Positions 44,640 through 53,540 of a stretch of DNA of 64,000 nt are shown piece after piece. The stretch spans positions 62,001 to 126,000 of the forward strand of contig JABJKE010000030.1 of assembly GCA_018660505.1 (NCBI GenBank), in the 5' to 3' direction. Under the pieces are notes generated by a model. That model worked only from the letters and a program-made list of their open reading frames with translations. It was not told the origin of the DNA and made no database searches. Numbering within the stretch: position 1 is the stretch's first letter; each line of letters opens with the position of its first letter. Made by a program: the position numbers and the translations under genes. Source of the stretch: Rhodobiaceae bacterium. GTDB lineage: Bacteria; Pseudomonadota; Alphaproteobacteria; RS24.

Positions 44640-45440
44640 CTATTTTTTCGGGTTTTTCCAGTTGCCATAGTCCACCTGCCCGGGCCCGCCAGAGGCCGAA
44701 AGCGGTGGCTTTTCTAAAAAGCCGATGAGCAGAAGTCCGGTAAAAAAGCCAACCAAATGCGCAATCCACGCGATGTTGACCGCCGCGCCATCTGGGCTGG
44801 CGAGCCCATAGGGGCCCAGCAAGCCAAAGGCCAAATTCATCACCAACCAAATGCCGATGAACATAAGCACGGGACGACGTTTGGGCACTTCCGCAAGCCG
44901 CAGCAACCGCCGCTCTGGGTTTTGCGACTTCGGGTCGAGCCAACGCACATCAGAAAAAGCAAATCGCGACGCCGCCCCCATCAGGCCGGCCACGCCGCCC
45001 GAGGCACCGATAATCGGGATGAGATAATTTTGCACAGGCGCGGCATAAATTTGGCCAAGTCCCGCCAGCATCGTGCACATCATATAGAGGAACATGAATT
45101 TGCGCGGCCCCAAGCGGCGCGCCACCGGAGCGCCAAAAGCCAACAGCCAAACCGAATTTAAAATGAAATGCGCCCAACCGCCGTGCAACATCGAATAGCT
45201 GAACAAATTGACCAGACCTTGCACCCAAGTGCCCGGCAGACCGCCCAGCCCTTCGGCGAAAAGCCGAGCTGGAAACAGACCCAGCGAGACCAATAATTCA
45301 TTGCGTTGGGCATAGCCACCAAAGGCCATCAGCAATTGAAAAACCAACAGGAGCCCCAGCAAAGCGAGGACGATAAAAGGCGCCCTTAAAATCGGCTGTT
45401 TGGCCTCTTGGGTCGCGTCGTCTGGCGGCGTCTGCGTCAT
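44640..45440 (-). CDS. Rhomboid family intramembrane serine protease
   Basis: A 266-residue membrane protein with about six helices. The catalytic Ser147 is in GASGG (145-149) and the partner His228 is in WIAHLVGFFTG. The oxyanion-site Asn95 is in HFILN. This fits an active rhomboid protease, which cleaves membrane-spanning substrates within the bilayer. It has an extended cytoplasmic N-terminus and a loop between helices 4 and 5 rich in charged residues. It follows a DsbA-like isomerase gene after 10 bases. Substrate unknown. Confidence 0.92.
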   Translation of the reverse strand: MTQTPPDDATQEAKQPILRAPFIVLALLGLLLVFQLLMAFGGYAQRNELLVSLGLFPARLFAEGLGGLPGTWVQGLVNLFSYSMLHGGWAHFILNSVWLLAFGAPVARRLGPRKFMFLYMMCTMLAGLGQIYAAPVQNYLIPIIGASGGVAGLMGAASRFAFSDVRWLDPKSQNPERRLLRLAEVPKRRPVLMFIGIWLVMNLAFGLLGPYGLASPDGAAVNIAWIAHLVGFFTGLLLIGFLEKPPLSASGGPGQVDYGNWKNPKK

Positions 45441-45450
45441 GTGATGGTTC

Positions 45451-46062
45451 CTATTTGCCTGCCGCTTTTTTCAAAGCCGCCTCGACCAATTCCAATCGAT
45501 CATTGCCGAAATACATATCCGTTTGATTGACATACATCGTCGGCGAGCCAAAGCCGCCGCGGTCAATCACTTCTTGGGTATTGGCCCGCAAGCGCGCTTT
45601 GACCGCGTCACTTTGCATGGCTTCCAGCGTGGCCGAGGCGTCGAGCCCCACCGCGTCGCATAGCGCGGTTAATTCTTCGGGCTGGCTGATGTCGCGCAAT
45701 TCACCCCAATAGGCGTGAAAGGCGGCATGCGAGAAAGCGCTTAATTTGCCATGGTCTTGCGCCACCAAAGCGGCCCGCATCAGGCCCGCGGCGGGCAGCG
45801 GAAAGACTTTCGGCTGACCGATGGTAATGCCGCAAAACCTTGCCCAATCTTGCAAATCTTTCAGGTAATAACGCCCTTTCACCGGATGCGGCTTGGCGCG
45901 CGTTTCATAGACCGTTTCATTGACCGCGTTAAAAACCCCGCCCACTAAAATCGGTTTGAAATCAATCTCCACCTCGCAGCGCGCGGCCATGGCTTCGACG
46001 CGCGAGAAAGCCAGATAAGTCCACGGGCTTGAGATGTCGTAAAAAAATTCGAACTGAACCAT
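45451..46062 (-). CDS. 2-Hydroxychromene-2-carboxylate isomerase-like protein (DsbA fold)
   Basis: A 203-residue thioredoxin-fold protein of the HCCA isomerase/kappa-GST type. The start FEFFYDISSPWTYLAFSRVEA has the catalytic Ser in place of the DsbA cysteines. GRYYLKDLQDWARFCGI and GFGSPTMYVNQTDMYFGNDRL are family segments. It probably catalyses glutathione-linked isomerisation in aromatic degradation, but naphthalene genes are not present. Start at 46062 chosen over an upstream extension into the GMC gene. It follows the GMC gene with 1 base between them. Confidence 0.92.
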   Translation of the reverse strand: MVQFEFFYDISSPWTYLAFSRVEAMAARCEVEIDFKPILVGGVFNAVNETVYETRAKPHPVKGRYYLKDLQDWARFCGITIGQPKVFPLPAAGLMRAALVAQDHGKLSAFSHAAFHAYWGELRDISQPEELTALCDAVGLDASATLEAMQSDAVKARLRANTQEVIDRGGFGSPTMYVNQTDMYFGNDRLELVEAALKKAAGK

Positions 46063-46063
46063 A

Positions 46064-47704
46064 TTAACCTGCCACTTGTTGCGCTGGCAAAAACGCTTTG
46101 CCACGAATGTGGTCAGAGATTTTTTCCGCCATCATAATGGTTGGCGCATTGGTGTTGCCGGTCACCAGGGTCGGCATAAGCGACGCATCGACGACGCGCA
46201 AACCTTCCAGCCCATGCACTTGGCCATGCTCATTGGTCACCGCCATGGGGTCATTGCCCATTTTGCAGGTGCCCACGGGGTGATAAAGCGTCTCGCCCGT
46301 GGCGCGAATCCAGCCATCCAGTTCGTCGTCATTATCGACGTTCACATCGCCGCTTGGTTTTATTTGCGCGCCCCGATAGGGGTCGAACGCTTTTTGCAAA
46401 AAAATATCGCGGGTGATGCGGAAGCCATTTCGAATATCGACAATGTCTTGCTCGGCCGTGAGATAATTCGGATACATGGCCGGCGCATCTTCCGGATTGG
46501 CAGTTTTCAGCGTCAGATAGCCACGGCTTTCAGGGCGGCAGCCATAAACAATCGACGAGAAACCATGTTCGGTTGGCAAATCATCGCGCCCATGCACGTC
46601 GGGCACGGCCACGGAAACATAGTGAATTTGCATATCTGGTACGGCTTTGCTGGGCGCTGATTTGAAAAACGCGCCCGCCGCCGTGGGAGGAAAAGACGCA
46701 TCGCCTTTGCCCATCAGCAGATATTGAATGCCCGCCAATTGCGTGCGCCACCAAACGGCAGAGCGGTGCAAAGTAACCGGCTGCGTGCAAGCGAATTGGC
46801 TAACCACGCCCAAATGGTCTTGCAGGTTTTGCCCCACGCCGGGCAGCTCGTGCACCACCTCTAGCCCATGCGGTTTAATTTCGCTGGCGGGTCCCACGCC
46901 ACTGCGCAATAGAATTTGCGGCGAATTAATGGCTCCGGCCGAAAGGATAACTTCCTTATTGGCAAAAACCGTCTGGCTTTTGCCATTTTTGATAAATTCA
47001 ACCGCCACCGCGCGTTTGCCTTCAAAGACGATAACATCCACCGTCACTTCGGTTTCTGTGTGCAGGTTTTTGCGTTTCAACACCGGGTGCAAATAGCCCA
47101 CCGCCGCGCTGCATCGTTTGGAGCCGCGAATGGTATGCTCAAAACGCGACACGCCTTCTTGCTGTTCGCCATTGAAATCTGGCGTGAAAGGAATGCCCGC
47201 CTCTTGCCCCGCCGCGATGAAAACATCCAGCAATTCGTCGTTCTCGCGGTCTGATTTTTTCACCGACAAAGGCCCGCCTTTGCCGTGGTATTCTTCGTCG
47301 CCATCGCCTTCAAAATCTTCGGCCCGTTTGAAGTAAGGCAGCACGCTTTCATAAGACCAGCCGGCATTGCCCAATTGGTTCCAATGGTCATAATCAGCCG
47401 AATTGCCGCGAATATAGACCATGGCGTTAATCGAGGACGAGCCGCCCCAACCGCGCCCGCGTGGCCAATACATTTGCCTTCCGTTGAGCGTCGGTTCGGC
47501 TTCGGTTTCGAAACCATAATTTTGCTCATTGCGCTCTGGCACGATTTGCGAATAGCCCGCAGGCATATGAATAAACAGGTTTTTATCTTTCTTTCCTGCT
47601 TCCAATAGCAAAACACTATCGGCACTGTTTTCGCTCAATCGATTGGCCAGCACACAACCCGCGCTGCCGGCGCCCACGACAATATAGTCAACCCGTTCTA
47701 TCAT
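46064..47704 (-). CDS. GMC family oxidoreductase (choline dehydrogenase-like)
   Basis: A 546-residue FAD-dependent alcohol oxidase/dehydrogenase of the GMC family. FAD-binding GAGSAGCVLANRLSE starts the protein, and WPRGRGWGGSSSINAMVYIRG is the GMC signature 1. The active-site HPVGTCKMG with catalytic His is near the end. It oxidises an alcohol to an aldehyde using FAD, passing electrons to oxygen or the respiratory chain. It is similar in length to BetA, but no betaine genes are nearby. The downstream gene follows by 1 base. Confidence 0.94.
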   Translation of the reverse strand: MIERVDYIVVGAGSAGCVLANRLSENSADSVLLLEAGKKDKNLFIHMPAGYSQIVPERNEQNYGFETEAEPTLNGRQMYWPRGRGWGGSSSINAMVYIRGNSADYDHWNQLGNAGWSYESVLPYFKRAEDFEGDGDEEYHGKGGPLSVKKSDRENDELLDVFIAAGQEAGIPFTPDFNGEQQEGVSRFEHTIRGSKRCSAAVGYLHPVLKRKNLHTETEVTVDVIVFEGKRAVAVEFIKNGKSQTVFANKEVILSAGAINSPQILLRSGVGPASEIKPHGLEVVHELPGVGQNLQDHLGVVSQFACTQPVTLHRSAVWWRTQLAGIQYLLMGKGDASFPPTAAGAFFKSAPSKAVPDMQIHYVSVAVPDVHGRDDLPTEHGFSSIVYGCRPESRGYLTLKTANPEDAPAMYPNYLTAEQDIVDIRNGFRITRDIFLQKAFDPYRGAQIKPSGDVNVDNDDELDGWIRATGETLYHPVGTCKMGNDPMAVTNEHGQVHGLEGLRVVDASLMPTLVTGNTNAPTIMMAEKISDHIRGKAFLPAQQVAG

Positions 47705-47707
47705 TTA

Positions 47708-48238
47708 TTATCCTATTTCTTTCAAATCGCGTTTGTAACGCTGCCAATTTTCAACATAGTGCATGGCCGAGGCAATCATCATTTGCTCGTTATCCTCACC
47801 CAATTCTCGCACAATTTTTCCGGGCATCCCAAGCACCATAGAATTATCCGGTATTTCTTTGCCTTCGCCCACCAGAGCATGCGCCCCGATGAGGCAATTT
47901 TTGCCAATCTTCGCGCCGTTTAAAATCGTCGCGCCAATGCCCACCAGCGAATTATCGCCCACGGTGCAGCCATGCAGCATGGCTTGGTGCCCCACGGTTA
48001 TATTTTTGCCCAAAGTCAGTGGAAAGCCGATATCCGTATGCAGGATAGAGCCATCTTGCACATTGGAATTTTCGCCAATGGTGATGGTTTCATTATCGCC
48101 ACGCAAAACGGCAGCGAACCAAACGCTCGCGTTTTCCAATAGAACAATATTGCCCATCACTTGCGCGTCTGGCGCAATCCAATAATTGCCCGTTTCGGGC
48201 AGTTGAGGAGAGCTCTCTCCCAAGGCATAAATAGGCAT
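47708..48238 (-). CDS. Gamma-carbonic anhydrase family protein (YrdA/PaaY-like)
   Basis: A 176-residue left-handed beta-helix protein of hexapeptide repeats. Zinc ligand candidates are His in LHTDIGF and the two His in [12 protein letters not shown], as in YrdA/PaaY/CaiE type carbonic anhydrase-like proteins. It may be a CO2 hydratase or a thioesterase with carbonic-anhydrase-like fold; the exact role is undetermined. It starts the leftward operon GMC-isomerase-rhomboid-CBS. Confidence 0.93.
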   Translation of the reverse strand: MPIYALGESSPQLPETGNYWIAPDAQVMGNIVLLENASVWFAAVLRGDNETITIGENSNVQDGSILHTDIGFPLTLGKNITVGHQAMLHGCTVGDNSLVGIGATILNGAKIGKNCLIGAHALVGEGKEIPDNSMVLGMPGKIVRELGEDNEQMMIASAMHYVENWQRYKRDLKEIG

Positions 48239-48325
48239 AATTCCCTCCAGCTTCGCATGATTAATCGCTTCGTCTTTCGCACCCTCCTATGGTAAACACT
48301 CAAAAACCGCTGTCGAGAGGAAACA

Positions 48326-49075
48326 ATGATTAAGCGCATATTGTCGCGGGCAATCCCCGAGCATGAATGGCCTATCTGGGCCATTCCCTTGGCTGTGCTT
48401 ATCGGGTTTCTTATCAGCAGCGGCTTGGTTTACCTGTTCTATTTTGGGCCCGGCTTGCGCGATTTGCAGGGGGTCTCTTACCGCCCGACCGACGATCCGG
48501 CGCGCGTTCGGGTAGAGGTTGGCGGCACTTTATTTGCCGTGCCCGCGCATTTTACGCGCAATGGACAGACCCGCAGTCGGCGCGAATTAGCCCATGCGGA
48601 ATTGCATGCTTTATTGCCAGAGTTGCAGCCTTGGCACCCCGCCTTGGCGAAACAGTTTTTGCGCGCCGACAAACAATCGCCGCTGATTGTTATCAACCTA
48701 CGGGCTGGAAAACGAAACTTCCCAGAAGCCCGCGTGTTCGACGCTCTCTACAAGCCCTACCTCAAGGGAGCGGGGGCCGTGCGAAAAGATGGCTTGCAAG
48801 GGTTTAACTTTCAGCCAAACTCGCCCTATGACCGCAAACAAATTTTCCGCGCCCTGCCCGCAGGCTCGACAGAAGAACGCGCCAAAGCGCCGCTGTTTAT
48901 TTGCGATACAAAAGACCACCCCAGCCCCTCTTGCGAAAGCCGCTTTGATATTGGCAACACGGCGCAAGCCAGTTTCGTGTTTAAGCGCGCCCATTTGTCG
49001 GATTGGGAAAACATCGATACCCGCATCAAAGACATGATCCGCAGCGCCCGCGCCTCGGCGCGCACGCAAAATTAG
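48326..49075 (+). CDS. Orphan membrane-anchored protein
   Basis: A 249-residue protein with one N-terminal membrane helix (about residues 15-40, WPIWAIPLAVLIGFLISSGL) and a long soluble part that is probably periplasmic. It has two cysteines in FICDTKDHPSPSCESRF that might form a disulfide, and basic stretches in the last 20 residues. I recognise no family. AGAGGAAACA precedes the ATG. Stop is 9 bases from the DUF3126 stop. Function unknown. Confidence 0.65.
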   Translation: MIKRILSRAIPEHEWPIWAIPLAVLIGFLISSGLVYLFYFGPGLRDLQGVSYRPTDDPARVRVEVGGTLFAVPAHFTRNGQTRSRRELAHAELHALLPELQPWHPALAKQFLRADKQSPLIVINLRAGKRNFPEARVFDALYKPYLKGAGAVRKDGLQGFNFQPNSPYDRKQIFRALPAGSTEERAKAPLFICDTKDHPSPSCESRFDIGNTAQASFVFKRAHLSDWENIDTRIKDMIRSARASARTQN

Positions 49076-49084
49076 CGGACCCGC

Positions 49085-49297
49085 TTAAGCGGTCGGTAAA
49101 TCGAACTCTAAAATAGCCATGTTGAAATCATAAGACACTTCGCCCTCGTCTTCATCGCGGAACATCGTGCCGATAAATTCATCGCCGAGAAACACTTCAA
49201 CCATGTCCTCTTTGCCACCGCGTTTTAGGGTCACCGCGTCATTTTCAAATTTACTTCGCAGATAGCTCTGCACGCGGTTCATTTCATCACTGGTCAT
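49085..49297 (-). CDS. DUF3126 family small protein
   Basis: A 70-residue protein matching the alphaproteobacterial DUF3126 family: VQSYLRSKFENDAVTLKR, then VEVFLGDEFIGTMFRDEDEGEVSYDFNMAILEFDL. The start at 49297 has AGGGAG; a longer frame running into the upstream SDR gene was rejected. It lies 28 bases after the SDR gene, with cysE beyond it on the same strand. Members of this family often neighbour cysE, from memory. Function unknown. Confidence 0.9.
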   Translation of the reverse strand: MTSDEMNRVQSYLRSKFENDAVTLKRGGKEDMVEVFLGDEFIGTMFRDEDEGEVSYDFNMAILEFDLPTA

Positions 49298-49325
49298 TAC
49301 TCTCTCCCTGATTTCAGCGGCCAAC

Positions 49326-50102
49326 CTATTGGGCTGTGTAGCCGCCGTCAATAACAAGCTCAGAGCCGGTCATCCACTCGCTTTCATCGGAGGCCAAAAA
49401 CACCACGCCATTGGCAATATCCAAAGGCACGCCGAGGCGTCCCAGGGGAGTGGCTTCGGTCAGGCCTTCCACGGCTTCGTTTTCGCCCGGCATCATGCCC
49501 GCCTCGACCGCATCTTTAATGCCGTCGCGCACCAATTGGGTCAGCACAAAACCAGGGTGGATGGAATTGACGCGGATTTTATACCCCAAAGTGCCCATTT
49601 CTACCGCCATGCCTTTGGTCAGCAAGCGCACGCCGCCTTTGGCCGCGTGATAGGCCGCTTGGCCAGCCGAACCGACAATGCCATAAATCGACGACACATT
49701 GATAATGCTGCCGCCGTTTTCTTTCATCGCCCGCACGCCATGTTTACAGCCTAAAAACACCGCATCTAAATCGATAGACGTGACTTTGCGCCATTGCTCG
49801 AGCGAGGTGTCTTCGACCGGCGTGCCATCATGGGTGATGCCCGCATTATTGACCAGAATATCGAGACCGCCAAAAACCTCTTGCGTCTTGGCAATGGCCG
49901 CTTCCCAATGCGCTTCATTGGTGACGTCATGGGTAAAAAACGCGATGTTTTCATGCTCAGCTGCCAGCGCTTGTCCTTCCTCGACCAGCACATCGGTGAC
50001 CATAACTTTGGCTCCCTCTTGGTGCATACGCCGCGCCATTTCGGCGCCCAGGCCGCGCGCGCCGCCCGAAATAAAAGCTGTCTTTCCGCTTAAGCGTCCC
50101 AT
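49326..50102 (-). CDS. SDR family oxidoreductase
   Basis: A 258-residue classical short-chain dehydrogenase. It has the GGARGLGAEMARRM cofactor motif, NNAGITHDG, the catalytic Ser strand INVSSIYG and the AYHAAKGG active site with Tyr and Lys, and ends with LVIDGGYTAQ. The start at 50102 follows GGGGAG; an upstream extension has no support. It is placed between cysE and DUF3126, with 28-base gaps on both sides, so co-transcription is likely. Substrate unknown; this resembles cyclohexanol/3-oxoacyl-type reductases. Confidence 0.92.
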   Translation of the reverse strand: MGRLSGKTAFISGGARGLGAEMARRMHQEGAKVMVTDVLVEEGQALAAEHENIAFFTHDVTNEAHWEAAIAKTQEVFGGLDILVNNAGITHDGTPVEDTSLEQWRKVTSIDLDAVFLGCKHGVRAMKENGGSIINVSSIYGIVGSAGQAAYHAAKGGVRLLTKGMAVEMGTLGYKIRVNSIHPGFVLTQLVRDGIKDAVEAGMMPGENEAVEGLTEATPLGRLGVPLDIANGVVFLASDESEWMTGSELVIDGGYTAQ

Positions 50103-50130
50103 GTGGTTCTCCCCAATTTTTGAAACGTGA

Positions 50131-50949
50131 TTAGATGCCATCCCCTTCGGAGGCGAGGCTGTGGTCCATTTGCCGAGACGGCTCCGGCGTCGATACTTTG
50201 CCAACGATTTTGGCTGGCACGCCCACCGCCGTTGTATAGGCCGGCACATCGGTCAGCACCACAGAGCCGCCACCGATTTTGGCGCAATCGCCAACTCGAA
50301 TATTGCCCAGCACTTTGGCGCCCACGGAAATCAGCACGCCATTGCCAATTTTTGGATGGCGGTCGCCGCCCTCTTTGCCACTGCCGCCAAGGGTCACCCC
50401 GTGCAACATCGATACATCGTCGCCCACGCTGGCGGTCTCGCCAATCACCACGCCCGTGGCATGGTCGATAAAAATACCTTTGCCAATGCTGGCGGCCGGA
50501 TGAATATCGGCTTGAAACACTTCCGAGGCGCGGTTTTGCAAATATAAAGCCATACCGCGGCGCTGATGATGGATGAGCCAATGCGCGGCGCGATGGGTTT
50601 GCAGCGCCAAAAAGCCTTTGTAATAAAGCACCGGATCGAGATGCGTGCGGCAGGCCGGGTCGCGGTCAACATTGGCGACAATATCAGCCCGCACGCTGGC
50701 GCTGAAAGCTTCATTGCCGGCAAAAGCCTCTTCAAAAACTTCGCATAGGGTGCGCGCGCCAATCTCTGAATTGGCTAATTTTTCCGACAAATGCGACGCA
50801 ATGGCCAGTTCCAGAGTTTCATAATTCAAAATCGTGGCATGCAAAAACCCCGACAAAGCCGGTTCGCGCGCGGCCAAATCGACCGCCTCGTCTCGAATGC
50901 TCGACCACACGGGGTCTAGCGTCTGCATTTTTTCGGCCGCTTCCGTCAT
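50131..50949 (-). CDS. cysE: Serine O-acetyltransferase
   Basis: A 272-residue CysE that makes O-acetyl-L-serine from serine and acetyl-CoA, the first step of cysteine synthesis. The N-terminal helical domain contains RDPACRTHLDPVLYYKGFLALQ; the C-terminal hexapeptide beta-helix contains FIDHATGVVIGETASVGDDVSMLHGVTLGG with catalytic His/Asp. The C-terminal tail, usually the feedback and CysK contact site, ends in EGDGI, an Ile end typical of CysK-binding enzymes. The first gene of a short operon with an SDR and DUF3126. Confidence 0.97.
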   Translation of the reverse strand: MTEAAEKMQTLDPVWSSIRDEAVDLAAREPALSGFLHATILNYETLELAIASHLSEKLANSEIGARTLCEVFEEAFAGNEAFSASVRADIVANVDRDPACRTHLDPVLYYKGFLALQTHRAAHWLIHHQRRGMALYLQNRASEVFQADIHPAASIGKGIFIDHATGVVIGETASVGDDVSMLHGVTLGGSGKEGGDRHPKIGNGVLISVGAKVLGNIRVGDCAKIGGGSVVLTDVPAYTTAVGVPAKIVGKVSTPEPSRQMDHSLASEGDGI

Positions 50950-51083
50950 CTGTTACTTCCCCAAAGGCACGCGCTGTCCGTGCAAAAGGCTTTCGTCGCA
51001 CGCCTTGTCACGATAGGTTTAGGTTAACACCAGCCAAGATTCGCTGGCAAGCCCGTTTCCCTTCAACCGACTGAATAGTACCC

Positions 51084-51902
51084 ATGCCGATAATCTGCGT
51101 CCAAGGCCTGCCCTTTTATTACGAACAAGCCGGACAAGGCGCTGACGTCTTGGTGCTCAATGGCTCGGGCAGCGATATGCGCGTGACGCCGAATATTATG
51201 CAAAGCCCGTTGACCAGCCATTTTAAAGTCACCAGCTTCGACCCGCGCGGGCTCGGCCAAAGCGTCAAACCCGACGATGGCTATACGATGGCCGCTTATG
51301 CTGACGACGCAGCACAGCTGATGGCAGCGCTGGCGATAGACACGGCGATGGTTTTGGGCATTAGCTTTGGCGGCATGGTGGGGCAAGAATTAGCCCTTCG
51401 CCACCCCGATAAAGTGTCGTGCGCCGCGCTCTTTTGCACCGCTGCGGGCGGCGCCGGCGGGGCTTCTTATCCGCTGCACGAGCTGGCGGCTTTACCGCCA
51501 GAAGAAGCGCTGCCACTGAGCGTGAAGCTAAACGATACGCGCATAGATGACGCTTATTTGGCGGCCAATCCAGAGGTGCTAGAAATGGCCCGCCAGCGCA
51601 CGGACCTCTCGGCCTATGCCGACGAGCCCAATTGGGCGCAAGGCCGCGCCGGACAATTGGCAGCGCGTGCAGCGCATGATTGTTGGGACAGATTAGACAC
51701 GATAGCCTGCCCCGTCTGGTTGGCGGGCGGCAAATACGACAGCATTGCCCCGCCAGAAGCGATGCAAGCCATGGCGACAAAAATACCCAATGCCAAACTC
51801 AATTTTTATGAAGGCGGCCACTTGTTTATGGTGCAAGATGGCAAAGTATTTCCCGACCTCATCGCATTTTTCAAACGTCATTATAGACAAGGCAGCCCAT
51901 GA
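51084..51902 (+). CDS. Alpha/beta-fold hydrolase
   Basis: A 272-residue serine hydrolase. The nucleophile elbow is GISFGGMVG with the catalytic Ser, the oxyanion-loop region is LNGSGSDMR, the acid is likely in GGKYDSIAPPEA and the His is in EGGHLFM. This gives a complete catalytic triad. The stop overlaps the enoyl-CoA hydratase start as ATGA, and SDR and M20 genes follow, so it starts a four-gene catabolic-type operon. No clear ribosome-binding site precedes the ATG. Ester or lactone substrate unknown. Confidence 0.9.
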   Translation: MPIICVQGLPFYYEQAGQGADVLVLNGSGSDMRVTPNIMQSPLTSHFKVTSFDPRGLGQSVKPDDGYTMAAYADDAAQLMAALAIDTAMVLGISFGGMVGQELALRHPDKVSCAALFCTAAGGAGGASYPLHELAALPPEEALPLSVKLNDTRIDDAYLAANPEVLEMARQRTDLSAYADEPNWAQGRAGQLAARAAHDCWDRLDTIACPVWLAGGKYDSIAPPEAMQAMATKIPNAKLNFYEGGHLFMVQDGKVFPDLIAFFKRHYRQGSP

Positions 51903-52726
51903 CCTCTTCTTCTCTCTTACCCCAAGGCGCCATCGCCCTAGACACGAAAGCCGCCCGTCTGGTGGCTGGCTATGAAACCACACCGCATGGCAAAATTGGC
52001 CATTTGCGATTTAATTTTCCCGACAAACATAATGTCATCGACCTCGAGGGCTGGCAGGGCATCGCTTATGTCATGCACCAATTGGCAGCCCTCGACGACA
52101 TACGGCTGATTATTTTGCGCGGCGTTGGCGGCAAAACTTTCGTGGCGGGCGCTGATATTTCGCAATTCGAAGAAGTGCTGGCCGGCCCCGAAGGCACAGA
52201 ATTCGACATTGCCACGGTCGCCGCCTTTGACGCCATCGCCCAGTGCCCCATCCCAACTCTGGCCGCCATCGAAGGCTATTGCCTTGGCGGCGGCTTGGGA
52301 TTGGCAGCCGCTTGTGATTTGCGCCTGGCGCGCGAAGATGCTCGGTTTGGCATTCCGGCGGGCAAATTAGGGCTGGCCTATCCGGCCAATGCGACCCAGC
52401 ATTTATCGACTTTGGTGGGGCCAGCCCATGCCAAGCGGATTATTTTTACCGCCGATCGATTGCCCATCGACGAAGCCGAGCGCATCGGCCTGGTGCAGCA
52501 CCGCGCCAGCGCCGAGAATTTTGAAACGGCGCTGCAAAATCTGGCCGAAAGCATTTGCGCCAAGGCGCCGATGAGCTTGCGGGCCAGCAAATTTATCCTC
52601 GACAATCCACATGCAGAGGCCGCGCAAGTGAAAAAACGTCTTGCAGACTGTCTGGCCAGTGAGGATTATGCAGAAGGTCGCCAAGCCTTCCTACAAAAGC
52701 GCGACCCCATTTTTAAAGGAAAATAG
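51899..52726 (+). CDS. Enoyl-CoA hydratase/isomerase family protein
   Basis: A 275-residue crotonase-fold protein. The oxyanion-hole loops are visible in GVGGKTFVAGADISQFEE and EGYCLGGGLGLAAACDLRLA, the hallmarks of the family. The residue that acts as catalytic acid in enoyl-CoA hydratase is not conserved in an obvious way, so the reaction could be hydration, isomerisation or hydrolysis. It is coupled to the upstream hydrolase and is followed by an SDR gene 9 bases downstream, which fits a beta-oxidation-like sequence of hydration and dehydrogenation. Confidence 0.92.
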   Translation: MTSSSLLPQGAIALDTKAARLVAGYETTPHGKIGHLRFNFPDKHNVIDLEGWQGIAYVMHQLAALDDIRLIILRGVGGKTFVAGADISQFEEVLAGPEGTEFDIATVAAFDAIAQCPIPTLAAIEGYCLGGGLGLAAACDLRLAREDARFGIPAGKLGLAYPANATQHLSTLVGPAHAKRIIFTADRLPIDEAERIGLVQHRASAENFETALQNLAESICAKAPMSLRASKFILDNPHAEAAQVKKRLADCLASEDYAEGRQAFLQKRDPIFKGK

Positions 52727-52735
52727 GAGAACATT

Positions 52736-53524
52736 ATGGATTTTTCAGAGCAAGTCGCCATCGTAACCGGATCTTCCGCAGGCATTGGCCAAGCCGCCGC
52801 CATTGGCATGGCCGAAGGCGGCGCCAAATTGGTGATTAATTACGCCAAAAACGCCGATGCCGCCGAAGCCGTTGTGGCCGCGTGCAAAGCCGCAGGTGGC
52901 GATGCCATTGCCGTGAAGGCCGATGTCTCCCAAGACGCCAATTGCAAAACGCTGGTCGAAGCCGCCATGGACAAATGGGGACGCCTCGATATTTTGGTAA
53001 ACAATGCGGGCACCACAAAATTTATGGGGCATGACAATCTAGAGGGTTTGGACGCGGCTGATTTCGAAGAAATTTATGCGCTTAATCTCATCGGCCCCTA
53101 TCAGATGATCAAACATGCGCGGCCTTTTTTAAAGCAAGCCGACGCACCTTCCGTGGTGAATATCTCCTCGGTGGCTGGCGTGCGCGGCATTGGCTCGTCC
53201 ATTGCCTATGTCGCCTCCAAAGGCGCGCTGAACTCTGCCACTTTGGCATTGGCGCGCTCCTTGGGGCCAGAGAACATTCGCGTCAACGCCGTCTGCCCGG
53301 GTTTTGTTGGTACCGATTGGTTCCGCAATGCTTTTGGCGACGAAATATTTGAAAAAATCTCCAATGCGCAAAAACACAACACCCCCATGGGGCGCGCGGG
53401 CGGGCCGCAAGACGTCAAAGGGCCGATTTTGTTTTTTGCCAATCGGATGAGCGCCCATGTGACCGGACAATTAATGGTGGTCGATGCGGGCATGCTGTTG
53501 GGCATGCCGTTTGAAATTGGCTAG
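52736..53524 (+). CDS. SDR family oxidoreductase
   Basis: A 262-residue classical short-chain dehydrogenase. It shows TGSSAGIGQAAAIG, NNAGTTKF, NISSVAG and the catalytic SSIAYVASKGALN with Tyr and Lys. The segment VTGQLMVVDAGM closes the fold. It follows the enoyl-CoA hydratase by 9 bases and is followed by the M20 gene after 16 bases with AAAAGGAG. It probably oxidises the hydroxyacyl product of the upstream enzyme, or another alcohol; this is inferred from order only. Confidence 0.92.
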   Translation: MDFSEQVAIVTGSSAGIGQAAAIGMAEGGAKLVINYAKNADAAEAVVAACKAAGGDAIAVKADVSQDANCKTLVEAAMDKWGRLDILVNNAGTTKFMGHDNLEGLDAADFEEIYALNLIGPYQMIKHARPFLKQADAPSVVNISSVAGVRGIGSSIAYVASKGALNSATLALARSLGPENIRVNAVCPGFVGTDWFRNAFGDEIFEKISNAQKHNTPMGRAGGPQDVKGPILFFANRMSAHVTGQLMVVDAGMLLGMPFEIG

Positions 53525-53540
53525 ACAAAAGGAGCCGCAA

